Shown: in pieces, positions 18,112 to 26,339 of the stretch
How the letters are laid out: each line of letters starts with the position of its first letter
Position numbering within the stretch: position 1 is the stretch's first letter
Source of the DNA: Actinospica sp035552695
GTDB taxonomy: Bacteria > Actinomycetota > Actinomycetes > Streptomycetales > Catenulisporaceae
NCBI RefSeq assembly: GCF_035552695.1
Contig: NZ_DASZKT010000083.1
Span: 1 to 45,099 of the forward strand
DNA: 45,099 nt
Reading direction: 5' to 3'
The notes under the pieces: model-generated
The model's input: only the letters and a program-made list of their open reading frames with translations
The model's database searches: none
Told to the model about the DNA's origin: nothing
Position numbers and translations under genes: made by a program

Positions 18112-20115
18112 TTGGTTCCGTTCGGCTGGATGCTCCGGCTGAGCCGTTGGTACACCCGCAAGCCGAAACTGGTCGGCTTCAGCGCGCTCGCGCTGCTGAT
18201 CCTCGGGCTCGCGGTGGGCGCCGTGGTCACCGGGTTCACCCACGGCTTCTGGCCGAACCTGCTGCTGAACTCGGCCGGCGACATGATCGGCGGCATGATC
18301 ATCCTTCTGATGATCGAACCGATCGTCTCCCGCGCCGCGGTGCAGATCCGGCAGCACGCGCACCTGGACTTCCGGCTGTTCGCGCGGCGGATCGTGCAGG
18401 CCGAGCAGGAGATCCGGGTGCTCGACACGTACTCGGGGCTGTTCGACTCGACCAACGGCCTGCGCTCGCTGCCCGCGCTGCACGCCGCCGTGCTGCGCGG
18501 CGTGCACGTCAAGGTGCTGCTGATGAGTCCGGCCACCGACGCGTCCCGGCTGCGCCAGGAGCAGCTGGAGGCGTCGTATCCCGGGCTGTCGATCGACGGG
18601 CAGATCCACAACAACATCTCCGCGCTCGGCACGATGGAGCAGCAGCTCGCCACGGACCTGCGGCAGCTCGGCGCGCCCAACCCGATCCCGGTGCTCGGCG
18701 ACAGCGAGGACACCGGCGTGTACACCGCGACCCCGCCGGCGCCGGCCGACGCGGCACCGGTCGCCCCGGTCGGCACCTTCGAACTGCGGCTGTACTCCGT
18801 CGCCGCGCCCTTCACGCTCTACCAGCGCGACAACACCCTGCTTTTCGCGCTGCTGCCCGCCTACCAGTTCGCCCACGACGCGCCGCAGCTGGAGATCAAC
18901 GCCGGCTCGCTCACCGGCCTGCAGATCCTGGAGAAGTACGAGGAACTCTGGGAGGAATCGCGTTCGGTGCGCCGGCTGGCCCCGATCCGGCTCTCCCCCG
19001 TCGAGGGCACCGAACCGATGTGGGTGCGGTACCTGGAACTCGGCGACGAGACCTACTACATCTCCAACCGCATCGACCAGGCCCTGGCCGCCAAGCCGGA
19101 CCAGCACTTCTGGCTCGGCGAACACGACGGAACCGAGCACGAGGCCGAGCCCGTCCCCACGGACTCCACCCTGCATCGGCAGCTGCTCGAGCAGCACGAC
19201 CGCAAGTACTCCGCCGAGCGCCGCCGCGAGCCGCACTTCTACCTGATGTGGCCCTCGGCCAGCCAGCCCGCGCCGCGCGGCCGCACCCTCGACTTCGACC
19301 GGCTGCCGACCACGAAGATCCTCGAATGGCTCGGCGAGGCCGAACGCAGCGTGCGCATCCTCGACACCAGTTCCATCCTCATCGGCCAGGACGGCGACCC
19401 GACCGGCGCCGAGGCGTTCGTCCAGGCCGCGCTCCAGTCGATGTCGAACGGCGCCACGATCAAGATCCTGCTGCTCGCCCCGACGACCTCCGCCGCGAAG
19501 GAACGCGCGAAGGAGATCCGCGACACGCACTTCGACCAGATGGTCGAGCGGAACATCCAGCGCCTGCGCCACCTCGCGGCCCAGCTGCCGTCCCAGGGCA
19601 TCGACCCCGACCGGCTCAGGGTTCGTCTTTACGACCAGCTCCCCGAGATCAGCGTCCACCAGATCGACGACCGCGTCGTGGTCGGCTTCCTGCCCTATCG
19701 CAGGCGCTCGTCGATGACCTCGCAGCTGGAGACCGAGCGCCATTCCGAGCTCGGCGTCTACGCCGTCGGCCAGTTCGAGCAGTTGTGGACCCGCGCCCGC
19801 CCCCTGGACGGCCTGCGCTACCTCATCCTGCGCAGCCAGGGCACGATGGTGCAGGGTGAGCGGCTCCTGGTCCGCGCCTGGCAGGTCGGCAGCACCTGGT
19901 ACGTCGCCTCCGCGCGCATCGAGGAGCTCGTCGCCGCACACGCCTCGTCCAGCCACGCCGTGCACGCCTGGATAGAGGAGGTCCCCGGCGCGCAGTTCTG
20001 GCTGAGCGAGCCGCTCAACCGCGAGGAGAACATCCCGGTCTGGGACGCGTTCGCGCGCCTCTACGCGGCGGCCGATCCGGGCGTTCCGGTGCGTGCGCTC
20101 GACCGAGTGGAATGA
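18112..20115 (+). CDS. Membrane-anchored protein with duplicated PLD-like modules lacking HKD
   Basis: A 667-residue protein. Two hydrophobic segments near residues 21-43 and 47-66 anchor it. The rest contains two similar modules: RVLDTYSGLF (from about 102) with KVLLMSPATDASR, and RILDTSSILI (from 415) with KILLLAPTTSAAK. Each is followed by a beta-rich stretch (ELRLYSVAAPF; RVRLYDQLPEI) and a third unit ending in FWLGE or FWLSE. The fold resembles phospholipase-D-type domains, but no HxKxxxxD motif is seen, so binding or sensing is more likely than hydrolysis. TTG start (AGGGGA six bases upstream); an ATG at 18130 is the alternative. It sits 27 bp after the MBL-Rieske gene and 15 bp before the second MBL gene. 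Confidence 0.75.
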   Translation: MVPFGWMLRLSRWYTRKPKLVGFSALALLILGLAVGAVVTGFTHGFWPNLLLNSAGDMIGGMIILLMIEPIVSRAAVQIRQHAHLDFRLFARRIVQAEQEIRVLDTYSGLFDSTNGLRSLPALHAAVLRGVHVKVLLMSPATDASRLRQEQLEASYPGLSIDGQIHNNISALGTMEQQLATDLRQLGAPNPIPVLGDSEDTGVYTATPPAPADAAPVAPVGTFELRLYSVAAPFTLYQRDNTLLFALLPAYQFAHDAPQLEINAGSLTGLQILEKYEELWEESRSVRRLAPIRLSPVEGTEPMWVRYLELGDETYYISNRIDQALAAKPDQHFWLGEHDGTEHEAEPVPTDSTLHRQLLEQHDRKYSAERRREPHFYLMWPSASQPAPRGRTLDFDRLPTTKILEWLGEAERSVRILDTSSILIGQDGDPTGAEAFVQAALQSMSNGATIKILLLAPTTSAAKERAKEIRDTHFDQMVERNIQRLRHLAAQLPSQGIDPDRLRVRLYDQLPEISVHQIDDRVVVGFLPYRRRSSMTSQLETERHSELGVYAVGQFEQLWTRARPLDGLRYLILRSQGTMVQGERLLVRAWQVGSTWYVASARIEELVAAHASSSHAVHAWIEEVPGAQFWLSEPLNREENIPVWDAFARLYAAADPGVPVRALDRVE

Positions 20116-20130
20116 GATGGGGACACGGAC

Positions 20131-20928
20131 ATGGTTTCGCTTGACAGGCAGGAATGCGCCGCGACCGTCCTCGGCGGCCCGACGGCGGTGATCGACCTCG
20201 GCGGTCTGCGCATCGTCTCCGACCCGACGTTCGACGACGCGGGGCCGAGCGGCTATCTCACGAAGCTGAGCGACCCGCTGGTCGACGCCGCCGAGCTCGG
20301 CGCGGTGGACGTCGTGCTGGTCAGCCATGATCAGCACCCTGACAATCTGGACACCCGCGGCCGCGCGTTCACCCTCGAGGCCCCGCTGGTGCTCACCACC
20401 GACAGCTCCGCGCCGCGGCTGGGTGCGCACGCCGTCGGGCTGAAGCCCTGGTCCAGCCACACGATCGCCCGGCCGGACGGGAACGGCGAGCTGACCGTGC
20501 TCGCGGTTCCCGCCGTGCACGGTCCCGAGGACGCCGAGCGCGAGGCCGACGGCTTCGTCAACTGTGAGGTCGTCGGCTTCGTGCTGTCCGGCGAGGGTCT
20601 GCCGACGGTCTACGTCAGCGGCGACAACGCCTCGATCCGCACCGTCGCCGAGATCTCCCGCCGTGTGCCGCGGATCGACGCGGCAGTCCTGCACGCGGGC
20701 GCGGCGCGCGTCCTGGTCAAGCACGGCGGCCGTCCGCTCTCGCTGGACAGCCGCCGAGCCGCCGCGGCAGCCGCCGTACTCGACGCGCCGGTCGTCCTTC
20801 CGGCGCACTACGACGGCTGGGCGCACTTCTCCGAGGGCAGGGCCGATCTCGAACTCGCCTTCGAGGAGGCCGGGCTCACCAGCGTGCTGCGGTCCGTGGA
20901 CCACGGCACCTGGGTGAACCTGCGCTGA
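20131..20928 (+). CDS. UlaG-like metallo-beta-lactamase-fold hydrolase
   Basis: A 265-residue MBL-fold protein related to the UlaG group. The metal motif reads H66-x2-H69-x-D71-N72 (SHDQHPDNLD), so the usual final His is replaced by Asn. Other family features are a strand-turn TAVIDLGGLRIVSDPTFDDAG at the start (in two parts), VYVSGDNASIRTV with a metal Asp, and LPAHYDGWAHFSE with a metal His. ATG start, ribosome site GGGGA. Last gene of the cluster with the MBL-Rieske and PLD-like genes; its stop is one base from the stop of the convergent E1-beta gene. Substrate unknown. Confidence 0.87.
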   Translation: MVSLDRQECAATVLGGPTAVIDLGGLRIVSDPTFDDAGPSGYLTKLSDPLVDAAELGAVDVVLVSHDQHPDNLDTRGRAFTLEAPLVLTTDSSAPRLGAHAVGLKPWSSHTIARPDGNGELTVLAVPAVHGPEDAEREADGFVNCEVVGFVLSGEGLPTVYVSGDNASIRTVAEISRRVPRIDAAVLHAGAARVLVKHGGRPLSLDSRRAAAAAAVLDAPVVLPAHYDGWAHFSEGRADLELAFEEAGLTSVLRSVDHGTWVNLR

Positions 20929-20929
20929 T

Positions 20930-21946
20930 TCAGCCCGCTGACATGGCCCGGTCGACCGCGTCGAGCACGCGGTCGGCGTCGGGCAGATACCAGTGCTCGT
21001 ACTTGGGCGGCGGGAACGGCACATCGAGGCCCGCGACGCGGGTGACCGGGGCCTCCAGCTGATAGAAGCAGCGTTCCGCGATCCTGGCCGCGAGCTCCGC
21101 GCCGAAACCGCCGAAGCCGACGCTCTCGTGCACGACGATCGCGCGGCCGGTCCTGCCCACGCTGCGCTCGATCGCCGCGTCGTCCAGCGGAACGAGGCTG
21201 CGCAGATCGAGCACCTCGAGCTCGATGCCCTCCTGCGCCGCCCGCTCGGCCGCCGCCATGCAGACCGGGACGGTCTGGCCGTAGCACACCAGCGTCGCGT
21301 GCGTGCCCTGCCGGCGCACGGCCGCGGTGCCGATCCGGCCCGTGTGCACCGGAAGCGCGACGTTCGCCTTGCCCCAGTACAGCCGCTTCGGCTCGAAGAA
21401 GATCACCGGGTCCGGCGAGTCGATCGCCTCGCGCAGCAGGCTGTAGGCGTCCTCGACGGTGGACGGGGTGACGACGTGCAGGCCGGGCGTGTGCGCGAAG
21501 TAGGACTCGGAACTGTCGCTGTGGTGCTCCACGCCGCCGATGCCGCCGCCGTACGGGATGCGCACGACGACCGGGACGGACACGGCGCCGCGGGTGCGGT
21601 TGCGCATCTTGGCGAGGTGGCTGAAGACCTGCTCGAAGGCGGGGTAGGCGAAGGCGTCGAACTGCATCTCGACGACCGGCTTGAAGCCGTAGACAGCCAT
21701 GCCGATCGCGGTGCCCATGATCGAGGCCTCGGCCAGCGGCGTGTCGAAGCAGCGCTCCTCGCCGAACTTCGCGGTCAGGCCGTCGGTCACCCGGAACACG
21801 CCGCCGAGCGCGCCGACGTCCTCGCCGAACACGACCACCTTGTCGTCCTCGGCCATCGCGTCGGACAGCGCGGCGTTGATCGCCTTGGCCATGGTCAGCG
21901 GGGCCGCGGGGGCGGAGACCGCCGCGTCCGAGCTCGCCGCGCTCAC
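20930..21946 (-). CDS. 2-oxoacid dehydrogenase E1 component, beta subunit
   Basis: A 338-residue transketolase-type E1-beta (alpha2beta2 E1 of branched-chain 2-oxoacid or pyruvate dehydrogenase). Motifs: VVVFGEDVGALGGVFRVT, EERCFDTPLAEASIMGTAIG, PYGGGIGGVEHHSDSSE and VVHESVGFGGFGAE. It supplies part of the thiamine diphosphate site and catalyses decarboxylation and acyl transfer to lipoyl-E2 with the alpha subunit. The start GTG (21944-21946) overlaps the alpha subunit's TGA, giving translational coupling. No E2 or E3 gene is in the window, so these must be supplied elsewhere. Likely in the PaaR regulon through the site at 23132. Confidence 0.92.
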   Translation of the reverse strand: MSAASSDAAVSAPAAPLTMAKAINAALSDAMAEDDKVVVFGEDVGALGGVFRVTDGLTAKFGEERCFDTPLAEASIMGTAIGMAVYGFKPVVEMQFDAFAYPAFEQVFSHLAKMRNRTRGAVSVPVVVRIPYGGGIGGVEHHSDSSESYFAHTPGLHVVTPSTVEDAYSLLREAIDSPDPVIFFEPKRLYWGKANVALPVHTGRIGTAAVRRQGTHATLVCYGQTVPVCMAAAERAAQEGIELEVLDLRSLVPLDDAAIERSVGRTGRAIVVHESVGFGGFGAELAARIAERCFYQLEAPVTRVAGLDVPFPPPKYEHWYLPDADRVLDAVDRAMSAG

Positions 21947-23091
21947 TTCGCCGCCCCCTCAACACCCGAGCCGTACTCCGCGCGGATCATCTCCCGCTGC
22001 GCCAACAGCTGCGGCGTCGGCTCGGCGAATACGTGCTCGAACATCTCGTCCGGGTGGTAAGCGGGCTCCTCGGCGAACCGCGTGCGCATCCGCTCGCAGT
22101 ACCGCTCGCACTCCTCGTCGATCTCGGCCTCCACGGTCGCGTCGAGCGCGCCGGTGGCCGTGAGGTACCGGCCGAGCCGCTCGATAGGGTCGCGCCGCTT
22201 CCAGTACTCGACCTCGGCCGACTGCCGGTAGCGGGCCGCGTCGTCGGCGTTGGTGTGGGCCTGCAGCCGGTAGGTGACCGCCTCGATCAGCGTCGGTCCG
22301 CCGCCGGCGCGTGCCCGGTCCACGGCCTCGGCGAGCACCGCGCCCAGCGCGATCAGGTCGTTGCCGTCCACCCGGAGTCCGGGCATCCCGTAGCCGATGG
22401 CCTTGTCCGCGAGGCTCGTCGCGTGTGTCTGCTTGTGCAGCGGAACCGAGATGGCGTACTGGTTGTTCTGCACCAGGAACACGACAGGGGCCTGATAGAC
22501 GGCGGCGCTGTTGCAGGCCTCGTGGAAGTCGCCCTCGCTGGTCGCGCCGTCCCCGAAGAAGCACAGCGCCACGGACGCGTCCCCGGACAGCTTCGCCGCC
22601 AGGCCGAGTCCGACCGCATGCGGGCCCTGCGTCGCGAGCGGCGTGCACTGCGGCATCGTGCGCCACTGCTTGGGGTCGTAGCCGCAATGCCAGGCGCCGC
22701 GCAGCAGGGTCAGCGCGTCCACGGCCGGGATCCCGCGCAGCACCAGGGCCGCCGAGTCGCGGTAGGTGGGCAGCAGCCAGTCCTGTTCCGTCAGCGCGTG
22801 CACGGCGGCGACCTCGCACGCCTCCTGGCCGCGGCAGGACGGGTAGACCGCGAGCCTGCCCTGCATCACCAGGTTCGTCGCCTCGGTGTCGAACGCGCGG
22901 GCGAAGCGCAGCGCCCGGTATCCGCGCAGCAGCGTTCGCGGATCGAGTGTGTCCGGGGTCGGACGAATTCCGCCCTCCACGGGCGCCCCGTGCTCGTCCA
23001 GGTAGCGCAGAGGCTCACTGTCCCAGGCGGGCCGAACGGCGGTCGCCGTCGCACCCTCCCGGTCTCGCGCGGACAGTTCCAACAGCGTCAT
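21943..23091 (-). CDS. 2-oxoacid dehydrogenase E1 component, alpha subunit
   Basis: A 382-residue E1-alpha. The thiamine diphosphate motif is GDGATSEGDFHEACN with the matching NNQYAIS end, and the family signature MPQCTPLATQGPHAVGLGLAAK precedes it. These features fit branched-chain or pyruvate dehydrogenase E1-alpha; the substrate side chain cannot be read from sequence by eye. It is the first gene of a two-gene operon with E1-beta. A 14-bp PaaR-type core lies 40 bp upstream (23132-23145), which makes an aryl substrate such as phenylpyruvate an attractive alternative to branched-chain acids. Divergent from the LCP gene. Confidence 0.92.
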   Translation of the reverse strand: MTLLELSARDREGATATAVRPAWDSEPLRYLDEHGAPVEGGIRPTPDTLDPRTLLRGYRALRFARAFDTEATNLVMQGRLAVYPSCRGQEACEVAAVHALTEQDWLLPTYRDSAALVLRGIPAVDALTLLRGAWHCGYDPKQWRTMPQCTPLATQGPHAVGLGLAAKLSGDASVALCFFGDGATSEGDFHEACNSAAVYQAPVVFLVQNNQYAISVPLHKQTHATSLADKAIGYGMPGLRVDGNDLIALGAVLAEAVDRARAGGGPTLIEAVTYRLQAHTNADDAARYRQSAEVEYWKRRDPIERLGRYLTATGALDATVEAEIDEECERYCERMRTRFAEEPAYHPDEMFEHVFAEPTPQLLAQREMIRAEYGSGVEGAAK

Positions 23092-23432
23092 GGGGTCTCC
23101 ATCGGCTGATCCAGCGGGTGCCCATTTCCCGACCGGACGGTCGGTAGGTTGTGCTCCCAGTCTGGCCGCGGGCCCCGTGAATTGTCCAGAGTTCGGACAC
23201 CCCCCGCTGGTGAACCCCCGTCCGATCAGACCTTGCCATCGGGCTTTCGCCCCGGCCCGATGATCGCGGAGCGCCCGTTCTCCGCTGGTTCAAGGGCTTT
23301 TGGGCAGAGAGATGGAGCGAACTTGCGACAATGCGGTCGCCGGAACTGCAACCGATTGGGCGACGATGGAGTCGGGATAAGGCAGACAATCGATCAATCG
23401 GTTCGGCAAGGCAGGAGAGGGAGTCGGTCTGC
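23092..23432. other. Divergent promoter region (341 bp) between E1-alpha and LCP genes
   Basis: It holds the PaaR-type core (23132-23145); a hairpin with 8-bp arms CATCGGGC 23237-23244 and GCCCGATG 23255-23262; and a 9-bp inverted repeat AACCGATTG 23350-23358 with CAATCGGTT 23395-23403, 36 bases apart, close to the LCP start. AGGAGAGG precedes the LCP ATG. No coding signal was seen. Confidence 0.5.
23132..23145. promoter_or_regulatory. PaaR-type operator upstream of the E1 operon
   Basis: ACCGGACGGTCGGT fits ACCG-NN-CG-NN-CGGT, the same core as at 955 and 26271. Outer arms are perfect; the inner NN pairs are not complementary. It lies 40 bp upstream of the E1-alpha ATG. Binding by PaaR is inferred. 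Confidence 0.65.
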
Positions 23433-25556
23433 ATGAGCGACGGGCGGAGCTGGTATCCCGGGGATGACGACCCGAGGTACGACCCGTACGCGCCGCCGCA
23501 GCAGCCGCCCGGCTACGGCCAGCGCCCGCCGCAGGGACAGCGGCAGCAGCCGTACGGTCCGGGCCCGCAGGGGCAGGGCCAGGGTCACGGGCAGGGGCAG
23601 GGCGGCCAGGGCCGGCGGCAGGGCCCAGGCCCGTATCAGAACCCGCAGGGTCCGGGCCAGGCGCCCGGCTACGGGCAGGCCCCGCCGCGGCAGCCGCAGG
23701 GCGGTCAGTACCCTGACAGCCGCGGCGTGCCCAGGCCGCGGCCCGCGCAGCCCTGGGACGAGGAGCCGCGGGACCGCGCCGAGGTGTGGAGCGCACCGGG
23801 CGCCGACGAGCCCGACTACGACGAGGAGCTGGCCGGCGGCGGCCGCAGCCGGCGCCGCCGCGGGGCCGCCGCGGGCACCGGGCCGGGCCGCCAGACGAGC
23901 GCGTCGACCGGTCCGAGCCATGTCAACGACGACCTCGACCTCGACGAGGTGGACCCGAACGGCCGGGCCCAGCACGCGTGGGCGAAGCAGCAGGAGCTGG
24001 CCAACCGGCCGAAGTCGAAGGTGAAGCAGGCCACGAAGTGGGGCGCGCTGGGCATGGGCCTGGTCGTGCTCGCCGCGGCCGGATTCGGCGTGTACATCTA
24101 CCAGACCACCGTCGGCTCGATCAAGCACACGGCGCTGATGCCCAGCGGCATGACCCAGGCCTCGCTGCCCGCCGACCCGTACGGCCACGTCGCGCAGAAC
24201 ATCCTGCTGATGGGCTCGGACACCCGCAACTCCGCCTCGGACTGCAAGCTCGGCGGCGACTGCATCAAGAACGGCCAGAACCCCGGCGCCAACGCCGACT
24301 CGGAGATGATCCTGCACGTCTCGGCGGAGGGCACCGACGCGACGATCCTGTCCATCCCGCGCGACACCGTCGCCTCCCTGCCGCAATGCTCGGTCAGCAA
24401 CGGCACCACCTCGCTGACCGGCGCGTACACCACCTACCAGATCAACTCGGCACTGCAGGACGGCCCGGAGTGCCAGGTCGCCGCCGTGCACGCGCTGACC
24501 GGGATCACCCTCACCGGCTACATGCTGTTCGACTTCAGCGGCATCGTCACGATGTCCAACGCGCTCGGCGGCGTGCCCGTCTGCGTGACGAAGTCCGTGA
24601 GCGACAAGAACTCGGGCCTGAACCTGGCCGCCGGCGACAGCGTCATCAAGGGCCAGCAGGCACTGGAGTTCCTGCGCACCCGCGACTCCTTCTTCGACGG
24701 CTCGGACCTCGGCCGCGAGCAGGCGACGCACTACTTCCTCGCCCAGCTGATCCAGACGCTGCGCAAGAGCATGAACTTCACCGACCTCAACACGCTGATC
24801 TCGATAGGCCAGGCCGCCGCGGGCTCGATGACCGTGAGCGACAACTACACGGGCCTGACCAACCTCGAGGGCCTGGTCGAGAGCCTGAACCGGGTGCCGA
24901 CGAACAACATCACGATGCTGACGATGCCCTGGGAGTACGACCCGAACAACCAGAGCCGGGTGATCCCCTCCTCGGCGGCCAAGTCGGTGTTCGCGGCGCT
25001 CCAGGACTCCACCTCGTTCACCAGCACCTCGTCGAGCAAGTCCTCGTCCGGCGCGGCGAAGACCACGGCGGCCTCCTCGCCCACGGCCGCGGCCAGCACG
25101 TCCTCCGCGGCGAGCGTGACCAAGTCCCAGGTCCCGGTGAACGTCTACAACGCGGACGGCGTCAGCGGCCGGGCGACGACGATCAAGCAGGCGCTGATCT
25201 CCGGCGGCTTCTCCAACTCCGTCTCCTCCGGCAACGCGCAGTCGGTCTCGTCCAGCCAGGTCACCTACGACCCGAACGAGGTCACCCAGGCCGACGCCGA
25301 CGCCGTCGCCGCGGCGCTGGGCATCTCGACCTCGGAGGTGTCGGCGACCACGTCCTGGAAGGGCGTGAGCGTCTTCATCGGCCAGGACTTCACGAGCGGC
25401 ACCAAGCTCACCGCCGCCGCGTCCGTCGCCACCCCGTCCGTCAACACCAGCGGCGCCGCCTCGGCCCCGGCCGACTCGCACGAGAGCTTCGCCAGCGGTT
25501 CGGCCAACGAGTGCATCCCGGTGGAGAGCGGCAACCTCTCGATGGCGTACAAGTAG
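23433..25556 (+). CDS. LytR-CpsA-Psr (LCP) family cell-wall polymer ligase
   Basis: A 707-residue membrane protein of the LCP family, which transfers polymers such as teichoic acids or arabinogalactan from lipid carriers to peptidoglycan. Residues 1-200 are a cytoplasmic Gly/Pro/Gln/Arg-rich low-complexity tail. A single membrane segment (WGALGMGLVVLAAAGFGVYIY) follows, then the extracellular LCP domain with NILLMGSDTRN, SIPRDTVASLP, INSALQDG and the FLRTRDSFFDGSDLGREQA region carrying conserved Arg/Asp. After a Ser/Thr/Ala linker is a LytR C-terminal domain starting VPVNVYNADGVSGRA. ATG at 23433 with AGGAGAGG upstream. It converges with paaR. Confidence 0.93.
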   Translation: MSDGRSWYPGDDDPRYDPYAPPQQPPGYGQRPPQGQRQQPYGPGPQGQGQGHGQGQGGQGRRQGPGPYQNPQGPGQAPGYGQAPPRQPQGGQYPDSRGVPRPRPAQPWDEEPRDRAEVWSAPGADEPDYDEELAGGGRSRRRRGAAAGTGPGRQTSASTGPSHVNDDLDLDEVDPNGRAQHAWAKQQELANRPKSKVKQATKWGALGMGLVVLAAAGFGVYIYQTTVGSIKHTALMPSGMTQASLPADPYGHVAQNILLMGSDTRNSASDCKLGGDCIKNGQNPGANADSEMILHVSAEGTDATILSIPRDTVASLPQCSVSNGTTSLTGAYTTYQINSALQDGPECQVAAVHALTGITLTGYMLFDFSGIVTMSNALGGVPVCVTKSVSDKNSGLNLAAGDSVIKGQQALEFLRTRDSFFDGSDLGREQATHYFLAQLIQTLRKSMNFTDLNTLISIGQAAAGSMTVSDNYTGLTNLEGLVESLNRVPTNNITMLTMPWEYDPNNQSRVIPSSAAKSVFAALQDSTSFTSTSSSKSSSGAAKTTAASSPTAAASTSSAASVTKSQVPVNVYNADGVSGRATTIKQALISGGFSNSVSSGNAQSVSSSQVTYDPNEVTQADADAVAAALGISTSEVSATTSWKGVSVFIGQDFTSGTKLTAAASVATPSVNTSGAASAPADSHESFASGSANECIPVESGNLSMAYK

Positions 25557-25569
25557 GCCGCGGATCGCC

Positions 25570-25605
25570 GACGGCTGACGGCGTGCCGGGCAGCGCCGAG
25601 CCGTC
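25570..25605. terminator. Candidate bidirectional terminator between LCP and paaR genes
   Basis: GACGGCT at 25570-25576 pairs with AGCCGTC at 25599-25605, with further GC pairing inside, in the 62-bp gap between two convergent stop codons. There is no T-run on either side. Confidence 0.45.
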
Positions 25606-25618
25606 CCGGGACCCGCGG

Positions 25619-26206
25619 TCAGCGCGGGCGGAGACCGTCCAGGACGAGCGAGGCGAGGGCGTCGGCGACCTCGGGCCCGGAGTCGGGGCCGCCGGGCCGG
25701 TACCACTCCACCATCGAGTTGACCAGGCCGAAGACGAGGCGCGCGGTCAGCCGCGGGTCGAGGTCGGCGCGGAGGTCCCCGTCGGCGATGGCCGCCGCGG
25801 CGAGTTCGGCCACCCGGTGGTCGAACTCGCGGCGCAGTTCGAGGGCCTCGCGCTCGGTCGCGGTGTTGCCGCGCACCCTGAGCAGCAGCGTCACGTACGG
25901 CAGCATGTCGACCAGCACCAGGCACTCGCGCCGGATGACGTGGGCGAACCGGTCCACCGCCGCGCCCTCGGTGGCGCCGGGCTCGGCGAGGACCCCGAAC
26001 AGGCCGTCGAGCGCGCGTGAGACGGCGAGGCGGAGCAGCTCCTCCTTGCCGGACACGTGGTGGTAGATCGAGGACTTGGTGATTCCGGCCGCCTTGGCCA
26101 GGTCCTCCATCGAGGTGCCGTCGTAGCCGCGCACGTTGAACACGTCCACCGCCACGGCCAACAGCGATTCGGGGGTGTGCCGATCCGCGCGCTTGGCCAC
26201 TGCCAC
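25619..26206 (-). CDS. paaR: TetR-family regulator, probable PaaR repressor of phenylacetate genes
   Basis: A 195-residue TetR protein. The N-terminal helix-turn-helix is clear in TSMEDLAKAAGITKSSIYHHVSGKEELL (in sequence, about residues 31-58), and the ligand domain follows. Adjacent, divergent paaN and the operator core between them (26271-26284) support its identity as the TetR-type PaaR, which is released from DNA by phenylacetyl-CoA in the studied relatives. The GTG at 26206 is chosen because GAGGGAG lies eight bases upstream; the frame is open to 26365 but would then overlap the operator and paaN. Identity rests on family plus context. Confidence 0.85.
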   Translation of the reverse strand: MAVAKRADRHTPESLLAVAVDVFNVRGYDGTSMEDLAKAAGITKSSIYHHVSGKEELLRLAVSRALDGLFGVLAEPGATEGAAVDRFAHVIRRECLVLVDMLPYVTLLLRVRGNTATEREALELRREFDHRVAELAAAAIADGDLRADLDPRLTARLVFGLVNSMVEWYRPGGPDSGPEVADALASLVLDGLRPR

Positions 26207-26270
26207 GTGGGAAACTCCCTCACTCGGGGCGCCGCTGTGCGCTTCCGCACACAAGGTCCGCTTCGATCCT

Positions 26271-26284
26271 ACCGAACGGTCGGT
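26271..26284. promoter_or_regulatory. PaaR-type operator between paaR and paaN
   Basis: ACCGAACGGTCGGT fits ACCG-NN-CG-NN-CGGT, and the right flank TAGT extends the match to the published CGGTNAGT half. It lies 55 bp before paaN and 64 bp before paaR, suited to autoregulation and control of both genes. Confidence 0.78.
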
Positions 26285-26339
26285 TAGTCTGGCTCGAAGC
26301 AACGATTCTTCGCCTGCCGACCCAGCACGAGGAGCCCAG

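Noticed and set aside
16459..21024. A 1521-codon antisense open frame across the MBL/PLD-like cluster
   Set aside because: Antisense to three well-supported genes, with no family motif or ribosome site. A shadow of GC-rich codon use.
23560..23720. Possible tandem repeat or CRISPR-like array in GGGCAGGGCC-type DNA
   Set aside because: The repeats encode a Gly/Gln/Pro-rich tail in frame in the LCP protein; spacing is irregular and no spacers are present.
23394..25925. An 843-codon antisense frame over the LCP gene
   Set aside because: No domain; it is antisense to a clear LCP protein and overlaps the terminator and paaR.
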